Source: Duganella sp. 1224 (GTDB lineage Bacteria > Pseudomonadota > Gammaproteobacteria > Burkholderiales > Burkholderiaceae_D). Taken from it: a stretch of 64,000 bases of DNA. A model generated the notes under the pieces. It saw only the letters and a list, made by a program, of their open reading frames with translations, searched no databases and had not been told where the DNA came from. Both the position numbers and the translations under genes were made by a program. Positions 37,177 through 46,588 of the stretch are shown here, piece after piece (the first letter of the stretch is position 1; the number at the start of each line of letters is the position of its first letter). Location of the stretch: assembly GCF_013408245.1 (NCBI RefSeq), contig NZ_JACBYS010000001.1, forward strand, positions 124,001 to 188,000. The letters run 5' to 3'.

Positions 37177-37644
37177 TTACAGGAAGCGGTCGAGGATTTT
37201 TTTGCTGTGCTTGTCCAGCTCGCGCAGGTCGCGGATCAGGTAGTGGATGCCGTGGATGTCGGAGATCAGCAGCGTGTCGATGGTCAGGCGGCGGATATCC
37301 TCCTCGCCGCGCAGCACGAATTCGGTGTCGCCGCGGTCGGTGACGACCGACCAGGTGCATGGCGTGGCGAAGCTGGTCACGCTGTTGATGCGCGAGATTT
37401 CGGGCATGAATTCGCGGCCGCTCAGTTCTTCCTGCACCAGCGCGCCGATCGGCGCCGGCAGGTCGCTGATGCGGTCGATCCACGCGACTTCCTTGCCGTC
37501 GGTGTTGAGCAGCGAGATGCCGTCCTCCGGCGCCTGCACCGGGAACGCCCGCACCGGCGACACGCCTTCGTGCACCACGCCCTCGGTGGTGGTCAGCACC
37601 AGACGGCCGAAGGGATTGCGGATCAGTTCAAATGTCGTCGTCAT
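37177..37644 (-). CDS. DUF1854 protein, cyanophycin-locus associated
   Basis: A 155-residue soluble protein of the DUF1854 family, recognised by FELIRNPFGRLVLTT near the start, RAFPVQAPEDGISLL and the C-terminal SDIHGIHYLIRDLRELDKHS. Members sit beside cyanophycin synthetases and an ABC exporter-like gene in betaproteobacteria. It starts six bases after the ABC transporter stop, so the two are one unit, transcribed away from the cphA genes. No catalytic motif is evident. A role in cyanophycin metabolism is inferred from the conserved context only. Confidence 0.85.
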   Translation of the reverse strand: MTTTFELIRNPFGRLVLTTTEGVVHEGVSPVRAFPVQAPEDGISLLNTDGKEVAWIDRISDLPAPIGALVQEELSGREFMPEISRINSVTSFATPCTWSVVTDRGDTEFVLRGEEDIRRLTIDTLLISDIHGIHYLIRDLRELDKHSKKILDRFL

Positions 37645-37650
37645 AGTTGC

Positions 37651-39924
37651 TTATTCCTTGCTGGCGCTGTCGTCCAGGTCCGTGTCCACGTTGCGGGCCT
37701 GCGCCTGGTACAGGCGGTAGTAGGCGCCTTCGCGCGCCATCAGTTCGTCGTGCGGGCCGTCTTCCACCACCACGCCGCGGTCCAGCACCACCAGGCGGTC
37801 GGCCTTCTGCAGCGTCGACAGGCGGTGGGCGATGGCGATGGTGGTGCGGCCTTGCACCAGGTTGTCCAGCGCTTTCTGGATTTCCTTTTCGGTTTCCGAG
37901 TCGACCGAGGCGGTGGCTTCGTCGAGGATCAGGATCTTCGGATCGATCAGCAGCGCGCGCGCGATCGAGATGCGCTGACGCTCGCCGCCGGACAGGCCCT
38001 GGCCGCGCTCACCCACCATCGAGTCGTAGCCCTGCGGCAGGCGCAGAATGAATTCGTGGGCATGCGCGGCGCGCGCGGCGGCGATGATTTCTTCGCGCGT
38101 CGCATCCGGCTTGCCGTAAGCCAGATTCTCGGCAATGGTGCCGAAGAACAGGAACGGCTCCTGCAGCACCAGGCCGATATTGCGGCGGTAGTCCGACACC
38201 GCGAACGAGCGGATGTCCACGCCGTCCAGCATGATGGCGCCTTCGGCCACGTCGTAGAAGCGGCAGATCAGGTTGACCAGCGTCGACTTGCCGGAGCCGG
38301 AGTGGCCGACCAGGCCCACCATCTGCCCGGCCTTGATGTCCAGGTTGATGCCGCGGTTGACCGCGCGGTTCCCGTAGCGGAAGCCCACCTCGCGCAGGGT
38401 GATGTTGCCTTCTACCTTGCCCAGCTTGACCGGATTCGCCGGATCCGGCACCGACGACACGTGGTCCAGAATGTCGAAGATACGCTTGGCGGCCGACGCC
38501 GATTTCTGCGTCACCGACACGATGCGGCTCATCGAATCCAGGCGGCCGTAGAAGCGGCTGGCGTAGGCCACGAAGGAGGTCAGCACACCGACCGTGATAT
38601 TGCCCTTGGAGACCTGGTAGATGCCGAACACCCAGATCACCAGCAGACCGAGTTCGGTCAGGAAGGACACGGTCGGCGAGAACAGCGACCACACGCGATT
38701 CAGGCGGTCGTTGACGGCCAGGTTATGCTTGTTGGCGGTGCGGAAGCGGTTGGCCTCGCGCGCCTCCTGCGCAAAGGCCTTCACCACGCGGATGCCGGGA
38801 ATGGTATCGGCCAGCACGTTGGTCACTTCGCCCCACACACGGTCGATTTTCTCGAAGCCGGTGCGCAGGCGGTCGCGCACCAGGTGGATCATCCAGGCGA
38901 TGAACGGCAGCGGCGCCAGCGTACAGGTGGCCAGCCACGGGTCCTGGTTGAACAGGATGACGGCGGTCATGACGATCATCAGGCAGTCGGACAAAAAGTC
39001 CAGCAGGTGCAGCGACAGGAACACGCAGATGCGGTCACTCTCGGAGCCGATGCGCGACATCAGGTCGCCGGTGCGCTTGCCGCTGAAGTATTCCAGCGAC
39101 AGTTTCAGCAAATGCTCGTAGGTGGTGGTGCGCAGGTCGGCGCCGATGCGTTCCGAGGCCAGCGCCAGCACGTAGGTCTTGCCCCAGCCGAAAATCCACG
39201 CCAGCACCGACGCGCCCACCAGGCCGGCCATGTACATGGCCACCAGCGACGGATCGACCGGCTTGCCGTTCTGGTAAGGAATCAGCACGTTGTCCATCAG
39301 CGGGCTGGTGAGGTAGGGCGGAATCAGGTGCGCGCCGGTGGACAGCAGCATGAAGGTGAAACCCAGCACCAGCTGCCATTTGTACGGCCGGGCGAAGCGC
39401 CACAGGCGAAACAGCGTCCACGTCGACGGCGGCGTGTAGACCACCTTGGTGCAGACCGGGCATTCCTCCTCGTCCGGGTCCATCGGCGCCTTGCAGCTCG
39501 GGCAGATGTTCTTGTCGTCGACCACCACCGGCTCGCCGGTGGCGTGACTGTCCAGATGGGCGTCAAACTGCTCGACCAGGCGGATCGCCGCCAGGTTCTG
39601 GCCCAGCGTGAAACGCCAGGCGGCCAGGCGCCCCTGCGTGTTGACCAGTTCCAGATGGCCGACGCCGGCGTGGTCGTGGTGTTTCAGCGTCAGGTCCGGC
39701 GCGAACGGCCACGATGCCCAGTCGGCCGCGCCCGGCGCGCGGGCCAGCACGCGGCGGGGCGTAATCAGCACCATCCCCTTGGAAAAACGAAGTTGCTGAT
39801 CCAAGTCAACCTCCAGGGCACTTACAACGTTTTCCCCTTGGGAAAGTTGTGCCTGTATCTCCGAACGCCAGCGTTCAGGCAGCTCGCTCTGGCTGGAGAC
39901 AATGGAAAGTTGTTGGGTTGTCAT
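37651..39924 (-). CDS. ABC transporter, fused permease/ATPase with zinc-ribbon N-terminus (cyanophycin-associated)
   Basis: A 757-residue half-transporter. Residues 1-130 form an unusual cytosolic domain, followed by a zinc-ribbon-like CPSC...CPVC pair near residues 145-160. Six TM helices of the type 1 exporter fold follow, and then a nucleotide-binding domain with Walker A GHSGSGKST, signature LSGGERQ, Walker B KILILDEAT and the H-loop AHRLST. Expected to work as a homodimer. Its divergent position beside cphA genes and its operon partner DUF1854 point to cyanophycin metabolism, perhaps moving a peptide or precursor, but the substrate is unknown. Confidence 0.88.
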   Translation of the reverse strand: MTTQQLSIVSSQSELPERWRSEIQAQLSQGENVVSALEVDLDQQLRFSKGMVLITPRRVLARAPGAADWASWPFAPDLTLKHHDHAGVGHLELVNTQGRLAAWRFTLGQNLAAIRLVEQFDAHLDSHATGEPVVVDDKNICPSCKAPMDPDEEECPVCTKVVYTPPSTWTLFRLWRFARPYKWQLVLGFTFMLLSTGAHLIPPYLTSPLMDNVLIPYQNGKPVDPSLVAMYMAGLVGASVLAWIFGWGKTYVLALASERIGADLRTTTYEHLLKLSLEYFSGKRTGDLMSRIGSESDRICVFLSLHLLDFLSDCLMIVMTAVILFNQDPWLATCTLAPLPFIAWMIHLVRDRLRTGFEKIDRVWGEVTNVLADTIPGIRVVKAFAQEAREANRFRTANKHNLAVNDRLNRVWSLFSPTVSFLTELGLLVIWVFGIYQVSKGNITVGVLTSFVAYASRFYGRLDSMSRIVSVTQKSASAAKRIFDILDHVSSVPDPANPVKLGKVEGNITLREVGFRYGNRAVNRGINLDIKAGQMVGLVGHSGSGKSTLVNLICRFYDVAEGAIMLDGVDIRSFAVSDYRRNIGLVLQEPFLFFGTIAENLAYGKPDATREEIIAAARAAHAHEFILRLPQGYDSMVGERGQGLSGGERQRISIARALLIDPKILILDEATASVDSETEKEIQKALDNLVQGRTTIAIAHRLSTLQKADRLVVLDRGVVVEDGPHDELMAREGAYYRLYQAQARNVDTDLDDSASKE

Positions 39925-40086
39925 TGTGTGGCGTACTCCGGGGGGAAAAGGGCTGATGTAACGGCTTATTTACGGTATTCTGTCAGTGATTAAACATTTG
40001 ATAGAACACAATAAAACCGGATGTTTGCGGCGACGGCAATCTTGCCGCAAGTATACCTCACAGCAGCAGGGCAAGGGTACAGGGTT

Positions 40087-40092
40087 TACAAT
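40087..40092 (+). promoter_or_regulatory. Possible -10 box of the cyanophycin synthetase operon
   Basis: TACAAT at 40087-40092, 48 bases before the start codon, is the best -10 candidate in the 215-base divergent region 39925-40139. No clear -35 is visible. The rest of the region is AT-rich and presumably holds the opposing promoter for the ABC gene; no palindromic operator was found. Confidence 0.3.
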
Positions 40093-40139
40093 ACGGCGCG
40101 GGCTGGATCAGCCGATAACAAAGTTATAAGAATCAATAC

Positions 40140-42302
40140 ATGACCAAGAAGAAAGATATTGAAGTTCTCCGCGTGACTTATCTGCGCGGCCCTAACATCT
40201 GGACCTATCGCCCGGTGATCGAGGCGTGGCTGGATATCGGTGAGCTGGAGAACTTCCCCTCGAATAAGTTGCCCGGTTTGTATGAGCGCCTGACGGCGAT
40301 CCTGCCGGGCCTGATCGTCCACCGCTGCGGCGTGGGCGAACACGGCGGCTTCCTGGAACGTCTGCGCGACGGCACCTATGCCGGCCACATCCTCGAACAC
40401 GTGGTGCTGGAGCTGCAAAACCTGGCCGGCATGAAAACCGGCTTCGGCAAGACCCGCGAAATCAGCCCGGACAGCGGCCTGTACAAGATGGCCTTCCGCA
40501 CCCGCCAGGAAGAAGTCGGCCGCGCCGCGCTGGCCGCCGGCCGCGACCTGCTGATGGCGATGATCGAAGACCGTCCGTACGACCTCGACGCCACCGTGGC
40601 CCGCCTGACCGACCTGGTCGAGAGCCTGTGCCTGGGCCCGAGCACCGGCAACATCGTCGATGCCGCCGGCGTGCGCAAGATCCCGCACATCCGCCTGACC
40701 GACGGCAACCTGGTGCAGCTGGGCCACGGCGCCGCGCAGCGCCGCATCTGGACCGCCGAAACCGAGCATACCTCGGCCATCGCCGAAGGCATCGCCTCGG
40801 ACAAGGACCTGACCAAGACGCTGGTGTCGTCGTGCGGCGTGCCGGTGCCGGAAGGGGAGCTGGTCACCAGCGCCGCCCAGGCGTGGGAAGCGGCGCAGGA
40901 CATCGGCCTGCCGGTGGTGGTCAAGCCGTATGACGGCAACCACGGCCGCGGCGTCTCGCTCAACCTGAGCAACGAGGCCGACGTCGCCGCCGCCTACGCG
41001 CTGGCCGCGATCGAAGGCGACAGCAGCAGCGTGATCGTCGAGCGCTTCATCGTCGGCGACGAGCACCGCCTGCTGGTGGTGGGCCGCCGCGTGGTGGCCG
41101 CCGCCGCCGGCGAGTCGCTGTGGGTGACCGGCGACGGCAACGCCACCGTGCTGGAACTGTGCAACAGCCAGATCAACACCGATCCGCGCCGCGGCGAAAC
41201 CGAAGAATTCCCCCTGGGCCTGGTCAAGCCGCATGAATCGGGCGAGATCGTGCTGGAACTGAAGCGCCAGGGCATGACCCACCAAAGCGTGCCGGCCGAC
41301 GGCCAGAAAGTGCTGATCCAGCCGAACGGCAACGTGGCGATCGACGTCACCGACAAGGTGCACCCGCAGGTGGCGGCGATGGCCGCGCTGGCGGCGCGCG
41401 TGGTCGGCCTGGACATCGCCGGCATCGACCTGGTGACCTCGGACATCACCCGTCCGCTGGAGGAGACCGGCGGCGCCATCATCGAAGTCAACGCCAGCCC
41501 GGGCCTGCTGGCCCACCTGAAGCCGGCCGAGGGCGAGCCGCGCAACGTCGGCGAGGCGATTGTCGAGCATCTGTTTGGCGAGGCCACCGGCCGCATGCCG
41601 ATCGTCGGCATCGCCGGCAACCACGGCACCACGATGATCGCGCGCCTGGTCGCCTGGCTGCTGCAAATCAGCGGCAAGAAGACCGGCCTGACCTGCGCCG
41701 AAGGCCTGTTCGTCAACGGCCGCCTGTTGCCGCGCGATGGCTTCAGCGACTGGGAAACCGGCGAGCGCCTGCTGCTCAACAAGAACGTGGAAGCCGGCGT
41801 GTTTGAAAACAGCGCCCGCATGATCCTGTCGGAAGGCCTGGCCTACGACAAGTGCGCGGTGGGCGTGGTCACCGACGTCACCGATTTCGAAGCGCTGAAC
41901 GACTTCCACATCGACAGCGAGGACAAACTGTATAACGTGCTGCGCACCCAGGTGGACGTGGTGCTGCCAGGCGGCGCGGCGGTGCTGAACGCCGCCGACC
42001 CGCAAGTGGTGGACATGGCCGACCTGTGCGACGGCGAAGTGATTTTCTACGGCGTCGACGAGCACCTGGCCGCCATCGCCGCGCACCGCCAGGACAACCA
42101 GCGGGTGGTGTTCCAGCGCGCCGACCGCATCGTGCTGGCCACCGGCCACACCGACGTCGCCAGCCTGCCGCTGTCGCCGCTGGTGCCGCCGGAAGCGGTG
42201 CTGGCCGCGATTGCCGCCGGCTGGGCGCTGGGCCTGACGCCGGAGCTGATCGGCGCCGGCCTGCGCACCTATGAAGCCGCGCCCAAGCGCCCGCATCACT
42301 GA
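40140..42302 (+). CDS. Cyanophycin synthetase-like protein CphA' with degenerate Mur-ligase P-loop
   Basis: A 720-residue homologue of cyanophycin synthetase. It shares the N-terminal domain (RVTYLRGPNIWTY), the ATP-grasp domain (VVVKPYDGNHGRGVSLNL; IIEVNASPGLLAHL) and a shortened Mur-ligase-like domain. The P-loop that in CphA reads GTNGKTT is here GNHGTTM (residues 493-499), so the catalytic lysine is replaced by Thr497. It is about 136 residues shorter than CphA, mainly in the C-terminal ligase part. Such CphA' paralogues occur beside CphA in betaproteobacteria. It may retain only the ATP-grasp ligase activity or be structural. It lies 29 bases upstream of cphA. Confidence 0.88.
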   Translation: MTKKKDIEVLRVTYLRGPNIWTYRPVIEAWLDIGELENFPSNKLPGLYERLTAILPGLIVHRCGVGEHGGFLERLRDGTYAGHILEHVVLELQNLAGMKTGFGKTREISPDSGLYKMAFRTRQEEVGRAALAAGRDLLMAMIEDRPYDLDATVARLTDLVESLCLGPSTGNIVDAAGVRKIPHIRLTDGNLVQLGHGAAQRRIWTAETEHTSAIAEGIASDKDLTKTLVSSCGVPVPEGELVTSAAQAWEAAQDIGLPVVVKPYDGNHGRGVSLNLSNEADVAAAYALAAIEGDSSSVIVERFIVGDEHRLLVVGRRVVAAAAGESLWVTGDGNATVLELCNSQINTDPRRGETEEFPLGLVKPHESGEIVLELKRQGMTHQSVPADGQKVLIQPNGNVAIDVTDKVHPQVAAMAALAARVVGLDIAGIDLVTSDITRPLEETGGAIIEVNASPGLLAHLKPAEGEPRNVGEAIVEHLFGEATGRMPIVGIAGNHGTTMIARLVAWLLQISGKKTGLTCAEGLFVNGRLLPRDGFSDWETGERLLLNKNVEAGVFENSARMILSEGLAYDKCAVGVVTDVTDFEALNDFHIDSEDKLYNVLRTQVDVVLPGGAAVLNAADPQVVDMADLCDGEVIFYGVDEHLAAIAAHRQDNQRVVFQRADRIVLATGHTDVASLPLSPLVPPEAVLAAIAAGWALGLTPELIGAGLRTYEAAPKRPHH

Positions 42303-42331
42303 TCCCTATCACGGAAAGAACAACAAGAGTC

Positions 42332-44902
42332 ATGGAAGTCATACGCACCCGCGCCCTTCGCGGCCCGAATCTTTGGAGCCACCACACCGCGGTGGAAGTC
42401 ATCATCTCGTGCCCGCCGGAAGAGCAATCGATCGCGGCGCTGCCGAATTTTCAGCAGCGGCTGCACGCGCGCTTCCCCGCCATCGGCGCACTGCAACCCA
42501 CCGGCACCTCGGACGCGGTGCCGCTGGCGCGCGTGCTGGAAGTGGCGGCACTGAGCCTGCAGGCGCAAGCCGGCTGCCCGGTCACCTTCAGCCGCACCAC
42601 GGCCACCGTGGAAAACGGCATCTACCAGACCGTGGTGGAATACACCGAGGAAGCCGTCGGCCGCCGCGCGGTGGAACTGGCCGAGGCGCTGATCAACTCC
42701 GTGCTGGCCGATACCGCCTTCGACCTGCAGGCCGCGCTGACCGAACTGCGCGACCTCGATGAAGACGTGCGCCTGGGCCCGAGCACCGGCGCCATCGTCA
42801 ACGCCGCCGTGGCGCGCGACATACCGTTCCGCCGCCTGACCGAAGGCTCGATGGTGATGTTTGGCTGGGGCTCGAAACAGCGCCGCATCCAGGCCGCCGA
42901 AATGGACACCACCGGCGCCATCGGCGAGACCATCGCCCAGGACAAGGAACTGACCAAGAAGCTGCTGCACGCGGCCGGCGTGCCGGTGCCGATTGGCCGC
43001 TCGGTGGAAGACGAGGCGGACGCCTGGAAGGCCGCCCAGGAAATCGGCCTGCCGGTGGTGGTCAAGCCGAAGGACGGCAACCAGGGCAAGGGCGTCACCG
43101 TCAACATCATGACCCAGGACCACCTGGAAAAAGCCTTCCGCACCGCCAAGGAATTCCGCGACGACGTGATGGTCGAGCGCTACCTGCCGGGCCACGACTA
43201 CCGCCTGCTCGTCATCGGCAACAAGCTGGTGGCCGCCGCGCGGCGCGACCCGCCGCTGGTGATCGGCGACGGCGTGCACACCGTGCGCGAGCTGGTGGAC
43301 ATCGTCAACGCCGACCCGCGCCGCGGCTCCGGCCATGCCACCTCGCTGACCAAGATCCGCTTCGACGACATCGCCATTGCGCGCCTGGCGCTGCAAGGCC
43401 TGAACGCGGACTCGGTGCCGGACAAGGGCCAGCGCGTCATCCTGCGCAACAACGCCAATCTGTCGACCGGCGGCACCGCCACCGACGTCACCGACGACGT
43501 CCACCCTGAAGTGGCGGCGCGCGCGGTGGAAGCGGCGCAAATGATCGGCCTCGATCTGTGCGGCGTGGACGTGGTGTGCGACAACGTGCTGGAACCGATC
43601 GAGAACCAGCGTGGCGGCGTGGTGGAAGTCAACGCCGCGCCGGGCCTGCGCATGCACATCGCGCCATCGTTCGGCAAAGGCCGCGCGGTGGGCGAGGCCA
43701 TCGTCAACACCATGTTCCCGGCCGGCGAAAACGGCCGCATTCCGGTGGTGGCGGTGACCGGCACCAACGGCAAGACCACCACCGTGCGTCTGATCGCGCA
43801 CCTGCTGACCGCCAGCGGCCTGCGCACCGGCATGACCAACACCGACGGCGTCTACATCGAAGGCCGCCAGACCGACAGCGGCGATTGCAGCGGCCCGCGC
43901 AGCGCGCGCAACGTGCTGCTGCACCCGGACGTGGACGCGGCGGTGTTTGAAACCGCGCGCGGCGGCATCCTGCGCGAAGGCCTGGCCTTCGACCGCTGCC
44001 AGGTCGCCGTGGTGACCAATATCGGCATGGGCGACCACCTGGGCCTGAACTACATCACCACCGTGGAAGACCTGGCGGTGCTGAAGCGCGTGATCGTGCA
44101 GAACGTCTCCGAGAGCGGCTACGCGGTGCTGAACGCGGTCGACCCGATCGTCGCTGGCATGTCGGCCAACTGCCGCGGCAAGGTGATCTTCTTCGGCGCC
44201 GACCGCACGCATCCCGTCATCGCCACCCACCTGGCGCAGGGCAGCCGCACCGTGTACGTGGAAGATGGCCACATTGTCGCCGCAGAGGGGCGTGAGCAGA
44301 ACCGCATCTCGCTGTCGCAAGTGCCGATCACCCGCAACGGCGCCATCGGCTTCCAGGTGGAGAACGTGATGGCGTCGGTGGCGGCGGCATGGGGCGTGGG
44401 CATCAGCTGGGACGCGATTCGTCTCGGCCTGAAAACCTTCGCCAACGATTCCGACAACGCGCCGGGCCGCTTCAACGTGTTCGACTACAAGGGCGCGATG
44501 CTGATCGCCGACTACGGCCACAATCCGGACGCCATCCTGGCGCTGGTGAAAGCGGTGGAGACCATGCCGGCCAAGCGCCGCGTGGTGGTGATCTCGGGCG
44601 CCGGCGACCGCCGCGACCAGGACATCACGCAGCAGACCGAAATCCTCGGCCGCGCGTTCGACGACGTGCTGCTGTACGAAGACGCCTGCCAGCGCGGCCG
44701 CGTGGACGGCGAAGTGGTGGCGCTGCTGCGCTCCGGCCTGCACGGCGCCCCGCGCACCACGCACATCGAGGAAATCTACGGCGAATTCAAAGCCATCGAC
44801 ACCGCGCTGGCGCGCCTGCAGGACGGCGACCTGTGCCTGATCCTGATCGACCAGGTGGAAGACGCGCTGGCCCACATCGCCAAGCGCATCAAGGAAGCCT
44901 GA
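42332..44902 (+). CDS. cphA: Cyanophycin synthetase CphA
   Basis: An 856-residue enzyme that builds cyanophycin, a poly-aspartate with arginine side chains used as a nitrogen reserve. Domain order is normal: N-terminal domain, ATP-grasp domain (VVVKPKDGNQGKGVTVNI; VVEVNAAPGLRMHI) which adds Asp, and Mur-ligase-like domain with an intact P-loop GTNGKTT (477-483, Lys481) which adds Arg. The C-terminal DYGHNPDAI motif of Mur ligases is present. Length matches known bacterial CphA. Second gene of the cphA'-cphA unit. No cyanophycinase gene is in the window. Confidence 0.94.
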   Translation: MEVIRTRALRGPNLWSHHTAVEVIISCPPEEQSIAALPNFQQRLHARFPAIGALQPTGTSDAVPLARVLEVAALSLQAQAGCPVTFSRTTATVENGIYQTVVEYTEEAVGRRAVELAEALINSVLADTAFDLQAALTELRDLDEDVRLGPSTGAIVNAAVARDIPFRRLTEGSMVMFGWGSKQRRIQAAEMDTTGAIGETIAQDKELTKKLLHAAGVPVPIGRSVEDEADAWKAAQEIGLPVVVKPKDGNQGKGVTVNIMTQDHLEKAFRTAKEFRDDVMVERYLPGHDYRLLVIGNKLVAAARRDPPLVIGDGVHTVRELVDIVNADPRRGSGHATSLTKIRFDDIAIARLALQGLNADSVPDKGQRVILRNNANLSTGGTATDVTDDVHPEVAARAVEAAQMIGLDLCGVDVVCDNVLEPIENQRGGVVEVNAAPGLRMHIAPSFGKGRAVGEAIVNTMFPAGENGRIPVVAVTGTNGKTTTVRLIAHLLTASGLRTGMTNTDGVYIEGRQTDSGDCSGPRSARNVLLHPDVDAAVFETARGGILREGLAFDRCQVAVVTNIGMGDHLGLNYITTVEDLAVLKRVIVQNVSESGYAVLNAVDPIVAGMSANCRGKVIFFGADRTHPVIATHLAQGSRTVYVEDGHIVAAEGREQNRISLSQVPITRNGAIGFQVENVMASVAAAWGVGISWDAIRLGLKTFANDSDNAPGRFNVFDYKGAMLIADYGHNPDAILALVKAVETMPAKRRVVVISGAGDRRDQDITQQTEILGRAFDDVLLYEDACQRGRVDGEVVALLRSGLHGAPRTTHIEEIYGEFKAIDTALARLQDGDLCLILIDQVEDALAHIAKRIKEA

Positions 44903-44908
44903 AACATC

Positions 44909-44976
44909 GGGGTCAGTGCCGACATTCGGACATTGGGTCGCGCGCGACCCAATGTCCGAATGTCGGCACTGACCCC
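44909..44976. repeat. 68-bp perfect palindrome after cphA
   Basis: The left half (44909-44942) is followed immediately by its exact reverse complement (44943-44976), with GGGGTCAG at one end, CTGACCCC at the other and CGCG at the centre. It begins six bases after the cphA stop. TTTTAATTTT follows within 12 bases, so the transcript could form a very stable terminator hairpin. Its end GCACTGACCCCGGTT is repeated at 34996-35010, suggesting a dispersed element. Confidence 0.9.
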
Positions 44977-45039
44977 GGTTTTAATTTTCTCTATCGAATC
45001 CATAGATATATATGGTTTTTGTTTATGGCTTTCGTTGTT

Positions 45040-45045
45040 TAGAAT
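45040..45045 (+). promoter_or_regulatory. Probable -10 box of the catalase gene
   Basis: TAGAAT at 45040-45045 lies 35 bases before the catalase ATG. The DNA upstream is AT-rich but has no good -35, which would fit an activator-dependent promoter. An ATAG-N7-CTAT sequence at 45044-45058 resembles an OxyR half-site pair but is placed downstream of the -10. Confidence 0.35.
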
Positions 45046-45079
45046 AGCTCTACGCTATCAAACAACGAGGAGTCATAGT

Positions 45080-46543
45080 ATGAGCCAGCCACCTATCACC
45101 ACCGCGTCGGGTATTCCCGTCGCAGACAATCAGAACTCCATCACCGCCGGCCCGCGCGGCCCGGTGTTGCTGCAGGACTTCCACCTGATCGAGAAGCTGC
45201 AGCACTTTAACCGTGAACGCATTCCAGAGCGCGTGGTGCACGCCAAGGGTTCGGGCGCTTATGGCACTTTCACCGTCACTAACGACATCACCAAATTCAC
45301 CAAGGCCAAGCTGTTCGCGGAAGTCGGCAAGCAGACCGAGACGTTCCTGCGTTTTTCCACCGTGGGCGGAGAGAAGGGCAGCGCTGATACCGAGCGCGAT
45401 CCACGCGGCTTTGCCGTCCGTTTCTATACCGAAGAAGGTAACTGGGATCTGGTTGGCAATAACACGCCGGTGTTCTTCCTCAAGGACGGCATCAAGTTCC
45501 CGGACTTCATCCATACGCAGAAGCGCGATCCGCAGACCAATCTGAAGTCGCCGACCATGATGTTCGATTTCTGGAGCCGCACGCCGGAAAGCCTGCACCA
45601 GGTGACGACGCTGTTCTCCAGTCGCGGCACGCCGGATGGTTATCGTCACATGCACGGTTTCGGCAGCCACACCTACAGCCTGATTAACGCCGCCGGTGAG
45701 CGGGTCTACGTCAAGTGGCACTTCCTGACGCAGCAGGGCATCAAGAACCTGAGCGCCGAAGAAGCCACGCGCATCGCCGGCACCGATCCTGACTATGCGC
45801 AGCGCGACCTGTTCAGCGCCATCGCCAAGGGCGACTTCCCGCGCTGGGATGTGAAGGTGCAGGTGGCCACCGAGGCCGAACTGGCCGCGTGGGAGGCGCG
45901 CACCGGCTGGAATCCGTTCGATCTGACCAAGGTCTGGCCGCACGCGGACTTCCCGCTGCTGCCGGTCGGCGTGCTGGAACTGAACCGCAATCCGGTCAAC
46001 TACCACGCGGAAGTGGAGCAGGCCGCGCTGTCGCCGTCGAACGTGGTGCCAGGCATGGGCTACTCGCCGGACAAGATGCTGCAGGCGCGCCTGTTCGCTT
46101 ACCACGACGCGCAGCTGTACCGCGTGGGCACCAATCACCAGCACCTGCCGGTGAACGCGCCACGCTGCCCCTTCCACAATCAGCAGCGTGACGGCGCCAT
46201 GGCCACCGCCAACGGCGGCGCGGCGGTCAACTACGATCCGGTGCAGGCGCAGGGTAGCAATCCGCAAGGCCTGGGCAATGGCGAACCTGCGCTGGCGCTG
46301 CAAGGCGCGGCGGCCCGCTACGATGCACGCGGTACGGAGGACGATTACACCCAGGCCGGCAATCTGTTCCGCCTGATGCCGGCCGATGAACAGCAAAACC
46401 TGTTCAACAACATCGCCGGTCCTCTGAGCCAGGTGAGCGCCGAGATCATCGCCCGCCAGCTGGCCCACTTCGACAAGGCCGATCCAGCCTACGGCGCGGG
46501 CGTGCGCGCGGCGCTGAAAGCGAAGGGCGTCAACATCGCGTAA
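45080..46543 (+). CDS. Monofunctional haem catalase (small-subunit clade)
   Basis: A 487-residue catalase breaking down hydrogen peroxide. Signatures: distal His54 in RVVHAKGSGAYG, RFSTVGGEKGSADTERDPRG, GNNTPVFFLKDG, and the proximal haem ligand Tyr341 in RLFAYHDAQLYR. The length fits small-subunit catalases (KatA type) that use NADPH. The start was set at MSQPPITTA, which has an ACGAGGAG site; upstream codons lie in promoter DNA and the palindrome. No signal peptide, so cytosolic. Single gene, presumably induced by peroxide. Confidence 0.95.
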   Translation: MSQPPITTASGIPVADNQNSITAGPRGPVLLQDFHLIEKLQHFNRERIPERVVHAKGSGAYGTFTVTNDITKFTKAKLFAEVGKQTETFLRFSTVGGEKGSADTERDPRGFAVRFYTEEGNWDLVGNNTPVFFLKDGIKFPDFIHTQKRDPQTNLKSPTMMFDFWSRTPESLHQVTTLFSSRGTPDGYRHMHGFGSHTYSLINAAGERVYVKWHFLTQQGIKNLSAEEATRIAGTDPDYAQRDLFSAIAKGDFPRWDVKVQVATEAELAAWEARTGWNPFDLTKVWPHADFPLLPVGVLELNRNPVNYHAEVEQAALSPSNVVPGMGYSPDKMLQARLFAYHDAQLYRVGTNHQHLPVNAPRCPFHNQQRDGAMATANGGAAVNYDPVQAQGSNPQGLGNGEPALALQGAAARYDARGTEDDYTQAGNLFRLMPADEQQNLFNNIAGPLSQVSAEIIARQLAHFDKADPAYGAGVRAALKAKGVNIA

Positions 46544-46588
46544 AGATGGCTTACAATCTCCATGTTGCAGCGCATCGTGGAGGTTTGC

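Noticed and set aside
45044..45058. ATAG-N7-CTAT resembling an OxyR site before the catalase gene
   Set aside because: Only one half of a full OxyR site, with one mismatch, and located downstream of the probable -10 box, which does not fit activation.
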